A stretch of 64,000 nucleotides of DNA from NCBI RefSeq assembly GCF_002899455.1, contig NZ_PPFB01000001.1:2696501-2760500 (forward strand). The letters run 5' to 3'. This document shows positions 47,303 to 54,551 of this stretch, piece by piece. A model generated the notes under the pieces. The model worked only from the letters and a program-made list of their open reading frames with translations, did not search any database and was not told where the DNA came from. The stretch's first letter is position 1. Each line of letters begins with the position of its first letter. Position numbers and translations under genes: made by a program. This stretch comes from Streptomyces sp. DH-12. GTDB lineage: Bacteria; Actinomycetota; Actinomycetes; Streptomycetales; Streptomycetaceae.

Positions 47303-48052
47303 ATGACTGCATCCACCCTGTCCTCGTCCCGCCGCGCCCGCAGGCGCACCCTCGCGGCCGTCGCGGTTCTCGCCGCCGCCGCGGTGACCGGGACCTTCGC
47401 CCTCACGCTGGACGGCTCCGGGAATCGCGACGGGGCCGCGGGCGCGTCCGCGGCCGTCACCGAGTCCGCCCGCCCGGCGCCCGCCGACGAGAGCCTGCTC
47501 GCCCTCGCCCGCCGCGACCCGTCCGACGCTTTGGCCGTCGGACGGGCGGACGCCCCGGTGGTGATGATCGAGTACTCCGACTTCCAGTGCCCGTTCTGCG
47601 GCCGGTTCGCCCGCGAGACCAAGCCCGAACTGCTGCGCTCGTACGTGGACAAGGGCGTCCTGCGCATCGAGTGGCGCAACTTCCCCGTCTTCGGCGAGGA
47701 GTCCGAGCAGGCCGCGCTGGCCGGCTGGGCGGCCGGGCAGCAGAAGAGGTTCTGGGAGTTCCACGACGTCGTCTACGGCGAGACGCGTGAACGCAACGCC
47801 GGTGAGTTCAGCGCCGAGAACCTCATCGCCATGGCCCGCGAGGCCGGAATCACCGACCTGGAGCGGTTCCGGGCGGACCTGGCGTCCGAGGAGGCCCGCG
47901 ACGCCCTGCGGGCGGACCGGGAGGAGGGCTACGTCCTCGGTGTGGCCAGCACTCCGGCGTTCCTGGTCAACGGCCGGCCGATCCTGGGGGCCCAGCCCAC
48001 GGCCACCTTCGAGGAGGCCGTCGAGGCCGCGGCGGAGACGGCCGGGCGATGA
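47303..48052 (+). CDS. Membrane-anchored DsbA-like thioredoxin-fold protein
   Basis: 249 residues. The N-terminal helix AAVAVLAAAAVTGTFAL anchors it outside the membrane; the thioredoxin fold follows with VVMIEYSDFQCPFCGRFARE carrying the CPFC redox pair (Cys96, Cys99), and GVASTPAFLVNGRPILGAQP with the cis-Pro. It should oxidise, reduce or isomerise thiols of exported proteins. ATG 47303 has GAGGTG upstream. The stop overlaps the CcdA-like ATG (ATGA), so the pair is translationally coupled and the CcdA-like protein presumably keeps it reduced. Confidence 0.88.
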   Translation: MTASTLSSSRRARRRTLAAVAVLAAAAVTGTFALTLDGSGNRDGAAGASAAVTESARPAPADESLLALARRDPSDALAVGRADAPVVMIEYSDFQCPFCGRFARETKPELLRSYVDKGVLRIEWRNFPVFGEESEQAALAGWAAGQQKRFWEFHDVVYGETRERNAGEFSAENLIAMAREAGITDLERFRADLASEEARDALRADREEGYVLGVASTPAFLVNGRPILGAQPTATFEEAVEAAAETAGR

Positions 48053-48915
48053 ACGAGGTCGGACTGGCGGTCGCGTTCCTCGGCGGTCTGCTGGCTCTGC
48101 TCAGCCCGTGCAGCGCCCTGTTGCTGCCGGCCTTCTTCGCCTACTCCTTCACCGGCCGCACCCGGCTGGTGGCGCGCACCGGCCTGTTCTACCTCGGCCT
48201 GTGCACGACCCTCGTGCCGCTCGGTGTGGCCGGCTCGTTCGCCAGCCGCCTCTTCTACGGCCATCGGGACGCCCTGGTGACAGCGGGAGGGTGGACGGTC
48301 GTCGTCCTGGGCGTGGCCCAGATCGCCGGGGTGGGCTTCGGCTCCCGCCGGATGGCGCAGGCCGCGGGCGGGCGCCGTTCGGGCTCGGCGCTGTCGGTGT
48401 TCGCGCTGGGCGCGGTGTACGGGCTGGCGGGGTTCTGTGCGGGGCCGATCCTCGGCTCCGTCCTGACCGTGGCGGCCGTGGCGGGCGACCCCCTGCACGG
48501 CGGGGTGCTGCTCGCCGTCTACGCCTTGGGGATGGCGGTCCCGATGTTCGTGCTGGCGTCGGTGTGGGACCGCTTCGATCTGGGCCGCAAGCGCTGGCTG
48601 CGGGGCCGGGTCCTCCGGGTGGGCCCGGTGGCCCTGCACAGCACTTCGGCCGTCGGCGGCGTGCTGTTCATCGCGCTCGGTGCGGCTTTCCTGGCCTTCG
48701 ACGGCACGTCCGCGCTGCCGTCGGTGTTGAGCGCCGACGCCGAGTTCGCCCTGGAAGAGCGGTTGTCCGGCCTCGGCGCGGGGGTGTCGGACCGGCTGGT
48801 GCTGCTGGTCCTGGCCGCGGTGGCGGCGCTGGCCGCGCTGCTGGTGCTGCTCCGGCCGGTGAGGAGCCGCGATCCGCAGCCGTCGCCGGACGAGGAGACG
48901 TCCGCGCACGGGTGA
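48049..48915 (+). CDS. CcdA/DsbD-like membrane electron-transfer protein
   Basis: 288 residues with six or seven membrane helices. The signature GLLALLSPCSALLLPAFFAY is the first half-motif (one Cys in SPC), and YGLAGFCAGPILGSVLTVAA is the second. In CcdA/DsbD these two cysteines shuttle reductant from cytosolic thioredoxin across the membrane. It is coupled to the DsbA-like gene by ATGA. A classic hairpin with a T-run follows, closing the rightward unit that began with the CPVC or CstR-like gene. Confidence 0.88.
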   Translation: MNEVGLAVAFLGGLLALLSPCSALLLPAFFAYSFTGRTRLVARTGLFYLGLCTTLVPLGVAGSFASRLFYGHRDALVTAGGWTVVVLGVAQIAGVGFGSRRMAQAAGGRRSGSALSVFALGAVYGLAGFCAGPILGSVLTVAAVAGDPLHGGVLLAVYALGMAVPMFVLASVWDRFDLGRKRWLRGRVLRVGPVALHSTSAVGGVLFIALGAAFLAFDGTSALPSVLSADAEFALEERLSGLGAGVSDRLVLLVLAAVAALAALLVLLRPVRSRDPQPSPDEETSAHG

Positions 48916-48948
48916 CGGGCCTGTGGCCGCGTGCCCTGGCACCCGAGA

Positions 48949-48982
48949 GGGGGGAGGGATCCGGATCCCTCCCCCCCTTTTT
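48949..48982. terminator. Intrinsic terminator with T-run
   Basis: GGGGGGAGGGATCC (48949-48962) is immediately followed by its complement (48963-48976) and then CTTTTT. It is a long perfect stem with a U-tract between the convergent genes ending at 48915 and 48993; best suited to the rightward operon. Confidence 0.88.
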
Positions 48983-48992
48983 CTCGCGTGGC

Positions 48993-49568
48993 TCAGCGGC
49001 TGCGCAGTGCGGCCAGCGTGTCGCCGAGCTCGGCGGCGCGGGGACGGTTGTGGGGCAGCTTGGCGAGCAGGGCGGCCATGCCGCAGGTGTCGGTCAGGGC
49101 GGAGAAGACCAGGCCACCCGCGATGCCGGCGGAGAGGAGCTGGAAGGCGGGGTGGACGACGTACCCGAGCAGCAGGCCGAGCAGCACGATCGTTCCCGCG
49201 GTGAGCCGCACCTGCCGTTCCATGCCCCAGGCGGCACGCGGGGCGCCCTGGGGGCGGTGGAGTTCGTGGCCGTCGGCCGCCCAGGCGCCGGTGCCTCCCG
49301 CCAGGGTGGCGGCGGTGACGCCGTTCTGCGCGAGGATCCGGCAGGCGTTCTCGGAGCGGGCGCCCGAGGCGCAGACGACCAGGAGGTCACCGCGGTCGGC
49401 GGCGTCCCGGAGGTCGGGCAGCGCGCGCCGGATCTGGTCGAGGGGGACGTTGAGCGCGCCGGGGAGGTGGCCGCCGGCGTATTCGCCCGGGGTGCGCACG
49501 TCGATGACGGTCAGCTCGTGCAGGCGGGTGCGCGCCTCGTCGGTGGCGAGGGCCGTGGGTGTGGTCAT
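48993..49568 (-). CDS. Rhodanese with C-terminal membrane anchor (DUF2892, YgaP-like)
   Basis: 191 residues. The rhodanese domain (about 8-105) has LTVIDVRTPGEYAGGHLPGA and the active loop VVCASGARSENACRIL with Cys66. Two membrane helices follow (GTIVLLGLLLGYVVHPAFQL, AGIAGGLVFSALTDTCGMAA), the DUF2892 unit of YgaP-like proteins. It would transfer sulfane sulfur at the inner membrane face. ATG 49568 is chosen; the ATG four codons upstream is less well spaced from AAGGA. It is separated from the TauE gene by about 150 bases, so it may have its own promoter or be last in the sulfur operon. Confidence 0.9.
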   Translation of the reverse strand: MTTPTALATDEARTRLHELTVIDVRTPGEYAGGHLPGALNVPLDQIRRALPDLRDAADRGDLLVVCASGARSENACRILAQNGVTAATLAGGTGAWAADGHELHRPQGAPRAAWGMERQVRLTAGTIVLLGLLLGYVVHPAFQLLSAGIAGGLVFSALTDTCGMAALLAKLPHNRPRAAELGDTLAALRSR

Positions 49569-49717
49569 GGCAGAGATCATCCTTGCGTGTCGGAGTGGGG
49601 TGGGGCTCGGCCCGACGGGAGCCGGGCCGAAGACGGTCCTGGGACGCGCGGCCGTCCGCAGCTGCGTTCCCGGTCCGTGTCCTGAGCCGCTGGCGGCTCC
49701 GGTGCCGGCTCTGGTGG

Positions 49718-50461
49718 CTAGGCGATCACGTCGACGAGCATGAAGGCCGCCACCGCCAGCAGGACCCCGGCGAAGACCTTCTGGAGGGTGGTGCCGGAGA
49801 TCTTCGCCGCGAGCCGTTTGCCGTCCCAGGCGCCGAGGATCGCGGCTCCGGTGAAGGGCCCGACGAGTTCCCAGTGCAGTGCTCCGCCGGCGCCGGTGCG
49901 AGCGGCGAGCGCGGCGAGCGCGTTCACCGTGACGACGAGCAGGCTGGTGCCCACCGCCCGCCGCATGGGCAGTCCCAGGACGCTCACCAGGGCGGGCACG
50001 GCGAGGAACCCCCCGCCGACCCCCAGGAAGCCCGTCACGGCTCCCAGGCCGGCCCCGGCGCCGGCCGCCTTGCCGGGACGGATGCGGTCCGGCGGCGCGG
50101 ACGCCGGCGGACGCAGCATGCGCAGGGCCGCCAGCGCGGCGATGACGGCGAACGCCGCCGTGAGCGCCGCTTCGGGCAGGCGTCCGGCGACAGCGCCGGC
50201 GAGGAAGGCGGGGGCGATGCCCGCCGCGGCGAACAGCGCTCCCGTCCTCCACGCCACGTTCCCGTCGCGGGTGTGCGCGTACAGGGCGGTGACGGAGGTG
50301 GCGGTGACGATGATCAGGCTGGCGGTGGCGGCCGCCGCCGGGGTGAAGCCGAGCAGGTAGATCAGCACCGGTACGGCGAGCACGCTGCCACCGCCGCCGA
50401 GGGATCCGAGCGCGAGACCGACGACGGCGCCGGCGACGAGGGCGAGAACGAGGACGGTCAC
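49718..50461 (-). CDS. TauE/SafE-family membrane exporter (sulfite or organosulfur)
   Basis: 247 residues, about eight membrane helices in two halves, each starting with the family motif: LGSLGGGGSVLAVPVLIYLL and TGFLGVGGGFLAVPALVSVL. TauE/SafE proteins export sulfite, sulfoacetate and other anions. Beside a persulfide dioxygenase that would produce sulfite, export of sulfite is the natural guess. GTG 50461 overlaps the rhodanese stop by 4 bases, so the two are coupled. In S. aureus tauE lies next to cstR, a similar association. Confidence 0.9.
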   Translation of the reverse strand: MTVLVLALVAGAVVGLALGSLGGGGSVLAVPVLIYLLGFTPAAAATASLIIVTATSVTALYAHTRDGNVAWRTGALFAAAGIAPAFLAGAVAGRLPEAALTAAFAVIAALAALRMLRPPASAPPDRIRPGKAAGAGAGLGAVTGFLGVGGGFLAVPALVSVLGLPMRRAVGTSLLVVTVNALAALAARTGAGGALHWELVGPFTGAAILGAWDGKRLAAKISGTTLQKVFAGVLLAVAAFMLVDVIA

Positions 50462-50823
50462 GTGATCCGGCCGCTGTTCCCGCGCTCGTCGACGACCGGG
50501 TGCCCGGCGGCGGTCCAGGCCTTCATACCGCCCTCGACGTCCACCGCCCGCGCTCCCCGCCCGGCGAGGAGCTTCGCCGCCTGCTGGGAGCGGTGGCCGC
50601 TGCGGCAGATCACCACCAGCGGACGTCCCCGCGCCTCGGCGGGCAGGGGGGCGCCGGCGACCAGCTTCGTCAGCGGTACGTGGACGGCGCCCGGCGCGTG
50701 GCCCGCGGCCCACTCGGGTTTCTCCCGGACGTCCAGCAGGACCGCCTCGGGCCGGTCGCCGCCGGTGCGGCTGCGTGCCTCGTCGACCGTGACACGGGGC
50801 CCGTGTCGGCGAAAGAGGAACAT
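50458..50823 (-). CDS. Single-domain rhodanese sulfurtransferase
   Basis: 121 residues, no signal peptide. EAVLLDVREKPEWAAGHAPG and AVHVPLTKLV form the fold, and VVICRSGHRSQQAAKLLAGR is the active loop with Cys73. It passes sulfane sulfur between low-molecular-weight persulfides and proteins, probably for the adjacent MBL-rhodanese enzyme. I chose ATG 50823 with GGAAGGAAG upstream; a GTG one codon earlier is in frame. It sits 36 bases after the MBL-rhodanese gene and couples to tauE. Confidence 0.9.
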   Translation of the reverse strand: MFLFRRHGPRVTVDEARSRTGGDRPEAVLLDVREKPEWAAGHAPGAVHVPLTKLVAGAPLPAEARGRPLVVICRSGHRSQQAAKLLAGRGARAVDVEGGMKAWTAAGHPVVDERGNSGRIT

Positions 50824-50859
50824 CACACGCTTCCTTCCTTACAGGCGCAACGGTGGCGA

Positions 50860-52224
50860 TCAGCCGGAGGTCAGGGACAGCCCGGCGTCCGCCGCGGCGT
50901 CGAGGCCGTCGTCGACGGCGACCACGTCACGGCCGGCGGCATCCAGCAGGGAGGCGGCGATCGCCGCGCGCATCCCGCCGGCGCAGTGCACCCACACCGT
51001 CCCGTCCGGCACCTCGCCGATGCGGCCGTGCAGCTCGTGGACCGGGATGTGGACCGAGCCCTCGATGTGGCCGCCGGCGCGCTCGGAGTCCCGGCGCACG
51101 TCCAGGACGACCACCGTGTCGCCTCGCCGGCGGACATCGGCGAGGTCGGCGAAGCGGGCGCGGGGGTAGGAGGTGAGCCGCTCGCCCTCGCGGACCCAGC
51201 CGGCCGGGTCGCCGGTGGCGGCGGCGGCCGGGCGGTCGATGCCGACCCGGGCCAGCTCCCGCTGCGCGTCGGCGATCTGCTGCGGAGTCTCGGCGAGCAG
51301 GGTGACGGGCTTGCCCCACGGGATCAGCCAGGCCAGGTAGGTGGCGAGCTTGCCCTCGCCCTCGAAGTTGAACGACCCGGCCACGTGCCCCTCGGCGAAG
51401 GCCACCCGGCTGCGCAGGTCCACCACCCACTCACCGGCGGCCAGCCGGGCGGCGATCTCCTCGGCGTCCGCCCGCCTCGGCGGGGTGAGGTCGACCGGGG
51501 CGGGACCGGCGGCGTTGACCGGGCCCATGTGCGCGTAGTACGCGGGCACGTCGTCCAGCCCGGCGAGCAGCCGGGTGACGAAGGTGTCCACGTCCAGGGT
51601 CAGCGCGTCGTTGGTCCTGCGCTCCGCGCCGATCGTGGTCGTCTCCCCCTCGGCCTGGGAGGAGGAGCAGAAGCTGCCGAACCCGTGGGTGGGCAGCACC
51701 GGCACCTCGTCGTCCAGCTCGTCGGCCAGCCGGTGGGCGGAGGCGTGCTGGGCCCGGGCCAGCTGTTCGGTCAGCCGCGGCTCGACCAGGTCCGGCCGGC
51801 CCACGGTGCCGATCAGCAGCGACCCGCCGGTGAACGCCGCCACACCGCGACCGTCCTCGGCGAGGGCGTAGGAGGTGTGGTGCGGGGTGTGCCCGGGAGT
51901 GGCGATCGCGCGCAGCACCAGGCCCTCGTCCACCGGCACGGTGTCGCCGTCGGCGACCGGGGTACGGGCGAAGGACACGTGCGCCCCGGCCGGCACCAGG
52001 TACCGGGCTCCGGTGACGCGTGCCAGCTCCGGACCGCCGGTGACGTAGTCGTTGTGCAGGTGGGTCTCCGCCACGTACGCGATGCGCACCCCGCGCCTGG
52101 CGGCGGCGGCGATCACCTGGTCGATGTCGCGCGGCGGATCGATGACCACCGCGGCGGCGGACCCGCCGGCCAGGTAGCTGCGGTTGCCCAGGCCCTCGAA
52201 CTCCAGAGTGTCGACGAAGAACAC
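50860..52224 (-). CDS. MBL-fold plus double-rhodanese fusion, CstB-like persulfide dioxygenase/sulfurtransferase
   Basis: 454 residues. The metallo-beta-lactamase domain (about 1-240) has ETHLHNDYVTGG (His55, His57, Asp59), a third His in ATPGHTPHH (His112) and GRPDL. The usual TGD metal Asp is Gly here (FTGGSLLIG). Next is a rhodanese-like domain without catalytic Cys (about 255-350, EWVVDLRSRVAFAEGHVAGS). Last is an active rhodanese (about 360-454) with Cys414 in VWVHCAGGMRAAIA. This is the S. aureus CstB layout, an enzyme that oxidises persulfides and makes sulfite/thiosulfate. GTG 52224 has GGAG 8 bases upstream. Two CstR-type operators precede it. Confidence 0.85.
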   Translation of the reverse strand: MFFVDTLEFEGLGNRSYLAGGSAAAVVIDPPRDIDQVIAAAARRGVRIAYVAETHLHNDYVTGGPELARVTGARYLVPAGAHVSFARTPVADGDTVPVDEGLVLRAIATPGHTPHHTSYALAEDGRGVAAFTGGSLLIGTVGRPDLVEPRLTEQLARAQHASAHRLADELDDEVPVLPTHGFGSFCSSSQAEGETTTIGAERRTNDALTLDVDTFVTRLLAGLDDVPAYYAHMGPVNAAGPAPVDLTPPRRADAEEIAARLAAGEWVVDLRSRVAFAEGHVAGSFNFEGEGKLATYLAWLIPWGKPVTLLAETPQQIADAQRELARVGIDRPAAAATGDPAGWVREGERLTSYPRARFADLADVRRRGDTVVVLDVRRDSERAGGHIEGSVHIPVHELHGRIGEVPDGTVWVHCAGGMRAAIAASLLDAAGRDVVAVDDGLDAAADAGLSLTSG

Positions 52225-52252
52225 GGCTACGGCTCCTCCACAGGAAGCAATG

Positions 52253-52268
52253 TACCCCGGGGGGTATT
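52253..52268. promoter_or_regulatory. CstR-type operator 1 of the MBL-rhodanese operon
   Basis: TACCCCGGGGGGTATT, 29 bases upstream of the GTG. It is identical to the copy at 52290 and two bases different from the site before the CsoR-family gene. It falls between promoter and start or over the -10 region, where binding would repress transcription leftward. Confidence 0.85.
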
Positions 52269-52289
52269 GACTGCCCACCTTAACAGCAT

Positions 52290-52305
52290 TACCCCGGGGG
52301 GTATT
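52290..52305. promoter_or_regulatory. CstR-type operator 2 of the MBL-rhodanese operon
   Basis: A second exact copy of TACCCCGGGGGGTATT, 37 bp from the first (start to start), so the two lie roughly 3.5 helical turns apart. Two operators flanking a promoter would allow cooperative repression. Confidence 0.85.
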
Positions 52306-52470
52306 CCACGAGGCAGGGAGGGGCCACGCCGGCCCCACCGTCCGGTGGCCGGCAGCCGGTGCGCCATCACAGGTCGTGGACTTTTCCGCCGGGAGCCCCC
52401 TCGCCGTCCGCGGCGGTCCCCCTTCGCCGTTTCCCGGCGCCGCCCGCACGGGCCGTGGGATGCTGGGCGC

Positions 52471-52893
52471 ATGGAGCTGGAGGACCTGGTCCGGCTACGG
52501 CGGGCCCGGGACCGGATGGACCGGGAGTACGCCGAGCCGCTCGACGTCCCGGAGCTGGCGCGGACGGCGCTGATGTCGCCCGGGCACTTCCAGCGCAGCT
52601 TCCGGGCCGCGTACGGGCAGACGCCGTACGCCTATCTCATGACGCGACGGATCGAGCGGGCCAAGGCGCTGCTGCGCAGGGGCGACCTCTCGGTGACCGA
52701 GGTGTGCCTGGCGGTCGGCTGCACCTCGCTCGGGTCGTTCAGCTCGCGGTTCACCGAGCTGGTCGGGGAGACGCCGAGCGCCTATCGCGCCCGCTCGCAC
52801 GAGGAGAGCGCGGTCATCCCGCCGTGCGTGGTGCGGACGTACACCCGCCCGGTCCGGGTGCGGCGGCGGGCCGATCCGAGCGGGAACTTCTAG
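52471..52893 (+). CDS. AraC-family DNA-binding protein (HTH domains only)
   Basis: 140 residues. The two AraC helix-turn-helix units are LDVPELARTALMSPGHFQRS and LSVTEVCLAVGCTSLGSFSS, joined by RRIERAKALLRRG. It lacks the N-terminal ligand domain of full AraC proteins, so it is a minimal regulator. It is followed 19 bases later by a VOC/glyoxalase gene, and together they look like a small operon in which the regulator may control or use the VOC protein. ATG 52471. It diverges from the sulfur operon. Confidence 0.9.
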   Translation: MELEDLVRLRRARDRMDREYAEPLDVPELARTALMSPGHFQRSFRAAYGQTPYAYLMTRRIERAKALLRRGDLSVTEVCLAVGCTSLGSFSSRFTELVGETPSAYRARSHEESAVIPPCVVRTYTRPVRVRRRADPSGNF

Positions 52894-52912
52894 CAGGAAC
52901 GGCAGGGACGAC

Positions 52913-53338
52913 ATGGACAGGGCGACGGACGTGAGGCTCGCGCAGTGCTTCATCGCGGTCGACGACCACGACAAGGCGCTGGCCTTCTACCGGGACGTGC
53001 TGGGCTTCGAGGTGCGCAACGACGTGGAGTTCGAGGGGATGCGCTGGGTGACCGTCGCTCCCTCCGACCAGGACGTGGAGATCGTCCTGGAGCCGCCCGC
53101 CGCGAGTCCGGACGCCTCCCCCGCCGACAAGCAGGCCATGGCCGAACTGCTGGCCAAGGGCATGCTGCGCGGGGTCAACTTCACCACCACCGACTGCGAC
53201 GCCCTCTTCGAGCGCGTGCGGGCCGCGGGCGTCGACGTGCTCCAGGAGCCGGTGGATCAGCCGTACGGGATGCGGGACTGCGCGTTCCGCGACCCGGCGG
53301 GGAACATGGTGCGCTTCCTGGAGCGCCCCGCGGACTGA
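52913..53338 (+). CDS. VOC-family (glyoxalase/bleomycin-resistance-like) protein
   Basis: 141 residues with two beta-alpha-beta-beta-beta units. The first reads CFIAVDDHDKALAFYRDVLG, FEVRNDVEFEGMRWVTVAPS. The second reads LRGVNFTTTDCDALFERVRA, and PYGMRDCAFRDPAGNMVRFL with the terminal metal Glu-like position (FLERP). Such proteins bind or modify small toxic compounds or antibiotics. ATG 52913 has GGAACGGCAGGG upstream. Probably co-transcribed with the AraC gene. Confidence 0.9.
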   Translation: MDRATDVRLAQCFIAVDDHDKALAFYRDVLGFEVRNDVEFEGMRWVTVAPSDQDVEIVLEPPAASPDASPADKQAMAELLAKGMLRGVNFTTTDCDALFERVRAAGVDVLQEPVDQPYGMRDCAFRDPAGNMVRFLERPAD

Positions 53339-53361
53339 ACACCCGCCGGGCGCCCGTCCGT

Positions 53362-53946
53362 TCAGCGCTTCCTGCGGTACGTCCGCACCAGCGCGCCGTT
53401 GCCGAAGGCGCGTACGGACTCCAGCGTGAAGTGCGTGATCGAGAAGCCGGAGGCGAACATCGGCATGCCGGACCCCTGCACGATGGGGTAGGTCTTGACG
53501 ACCAGTTCGTCGATCTCGTCCATCAGCGCGCCGGCCAGCCCGGCCCCGCCGCACAGATAGATCCCGTACGCGCTGTCCTCCGCCTTCAGCGCGCGCACCC
53601 GGCCGGCCAGGTCGCCGGAGATGATCTCGACGTCGGGGTCGGGGGACTCCCCCAGCGTGCGGGAGGCGACGTACTGCCGCATGTGGGCGTAGGGGCTGGT
53701 GACGCCGTCCTTCAGGGCCACGTCGTAGCTGCGGCGGCCCTGGACGATCGTGTCGAACCGCTTGTTGGGCAGGTCGTCGATGCCGAGCGGGCGGCGGCCG
53801 GAGGTCGGCAGCGTCTCCGGGTACTCCGTCTTCAGGAAGTCGAAGAACTCCTCGTCCACGAGGGACACCATGGCCGACGCGTCGCCCTCCGGGTCCCCGA
53901 TGAAGCCGTCGATGGAGCAGGCGATGAAGTAGGTCAGTCCTCGCAC
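53362..53946 (-). CDS. Dihydrofolate reductase/RibD C-terminal-like protein
   Basis: 194 residues. LTYFIACSIDGFIGDPEGDA is the family start, FDTIVQGRRSYDVAL resembles the nucleotide-binding loop, and YGIYLCGGAGLAGALMDEID with ELVVKTYPIVQGSGMPMF is the RibD_C/DHFR-like core. It is an NADPH-dependent reductase type of unknown substrate, common as accessory genes in actinobacteria. I chose GTG 53946 at the MRGLTYF start; GGGAAAGAGG lies just upstream. A repeat-rich operator candidate lies before the gene. Confidence 0.88.
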   Translation of the reverse strand: MRGLTYFIACSIDGFIGDPEGDASAMVSLVDEEFFDFLKTEYPETLPTSGRRPLGIDDLPNKRFDTIVQGRRSYDVALKDGVTSPYAHMRQYVASRTLGESPDPDVEIISGDLAGRVRALKAEDSAYGIYLCGGAGLAGALMDEIDELVVKTYPIVQGSGMPMFASGFSITHFTLESVRAFGNGALVRTYRRKR

Positions 53947-53981
53947 GACGGCCTCTTTCCCTCGGCGGTGCTTCGTTCTTG

Positions 53982-54012
53982 ACAACTCCAGTTGTAGTAC
54001 TCCGATTGTAGT
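53982..54012. promoter_or_regulatory. Operator-like repeats before the RibD-like gene
   Basis: An inverted repeat ACAACT-CC-AGTTGT (53982-53995) is followed by two direct copies of TTGTAGT (53992-53998 and 54006-54012, 14 bases apart). The AT-rich block in GC-rich DNA, 36 bases upstream of the start, suggests a repressor site such as HxlR or MarR; no regulator gene is adjacent. Confidence 0.5.
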
Positions 54013-54023
54013 GGCGCAAGGGA

Positions 54024-54548
54024 TTATCCGCGCCCCCGGTGTGCCGTCGCGCGATGTGCCGCACGGCCGTGCCGGACGGCGGTGACCAGCCCCGTCCCCA
54101 CCACCAGCGCGGCCAGCGCCACGCTCGCGACCGGGACCAGTACGGCCGCCGTCACGGCGACCGGGAGGCCGACGGCCAGGGCGGCGACCGCCCCGCGCGG
54201 GACGGAGCCCGGCGGCAGCGGGCCGCCGGGGACCAGTCCGGACCACAGCCGTGCCGTCTCCCGCCGCTCACCGGTGCGCCGCACCGCGGCCCGCACGCGC
54301 AGAGCGGCGGCGGCCGTGCCGCCCACCGCCGCCACCGCGCACGGCACCCACCGGACCGGCGCCACGAGCAGCGCCAGTCCGAGCGCCGCGACCGTGCCCC
54401 AGCCGGTCAGGCAGGCGAACGCCGCGGTCCGGCGGGAGGGCGGCCGGTCGGCGGGCCCGGCCCGCAGGTCGGCGAGGGCCGGCAGGTACCAGACGCAGCC
54501 GGCGCCGGTGACCAGCGCGCACCCGAGGGCGAGGACGGGCTGCGCCAT
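54024..54548 (-). CDS. Hypothetical integral membrane protein
   Basis: 174 residues with about five hydrophobic segments (PVLALGCALVTGAGCVWYLP, TAAFACLTGWGTVAALGLAL, WVPCAVAAVGGTAAAALRVR, GAVAALAVGLPVAVTAAVLV, SVALAALVVGTGLVTAVRHG). No family recognised. It starts 3 bases after the ctaD stop with ATG 54548, so it is probably the second gene of the ctaD operon and may assist the oxidase. Its end is Arg/His-rich. Confidence 0.65.
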   Translation of the reverse strand: MAQPVLALGCALVTGAGCVWYLPALADLRAGPADRPPSRRTAAFACLTGWGTVAALGLALLVAPVRWVPCAVAAVGGTAAAALRVRAAVRRTGERRETARLWSGLVPGGPLPPGSVPRGAVAALAVGLPVAVTAAVLVPVASVALAALVVGTGLVTAVRHGRAAHRATAHRGRG

Positions 54549-54551
54549 CGC

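Noticed and set aside
52253..52305. Twin identical 16-mers as insertion-sequence ends or a CRISPR-like repeat
   Set aside because: There are only two copies 37 bp apart with a related third before a regulator gene, no transposase, no spacers and no target duplication; an operator explains them.
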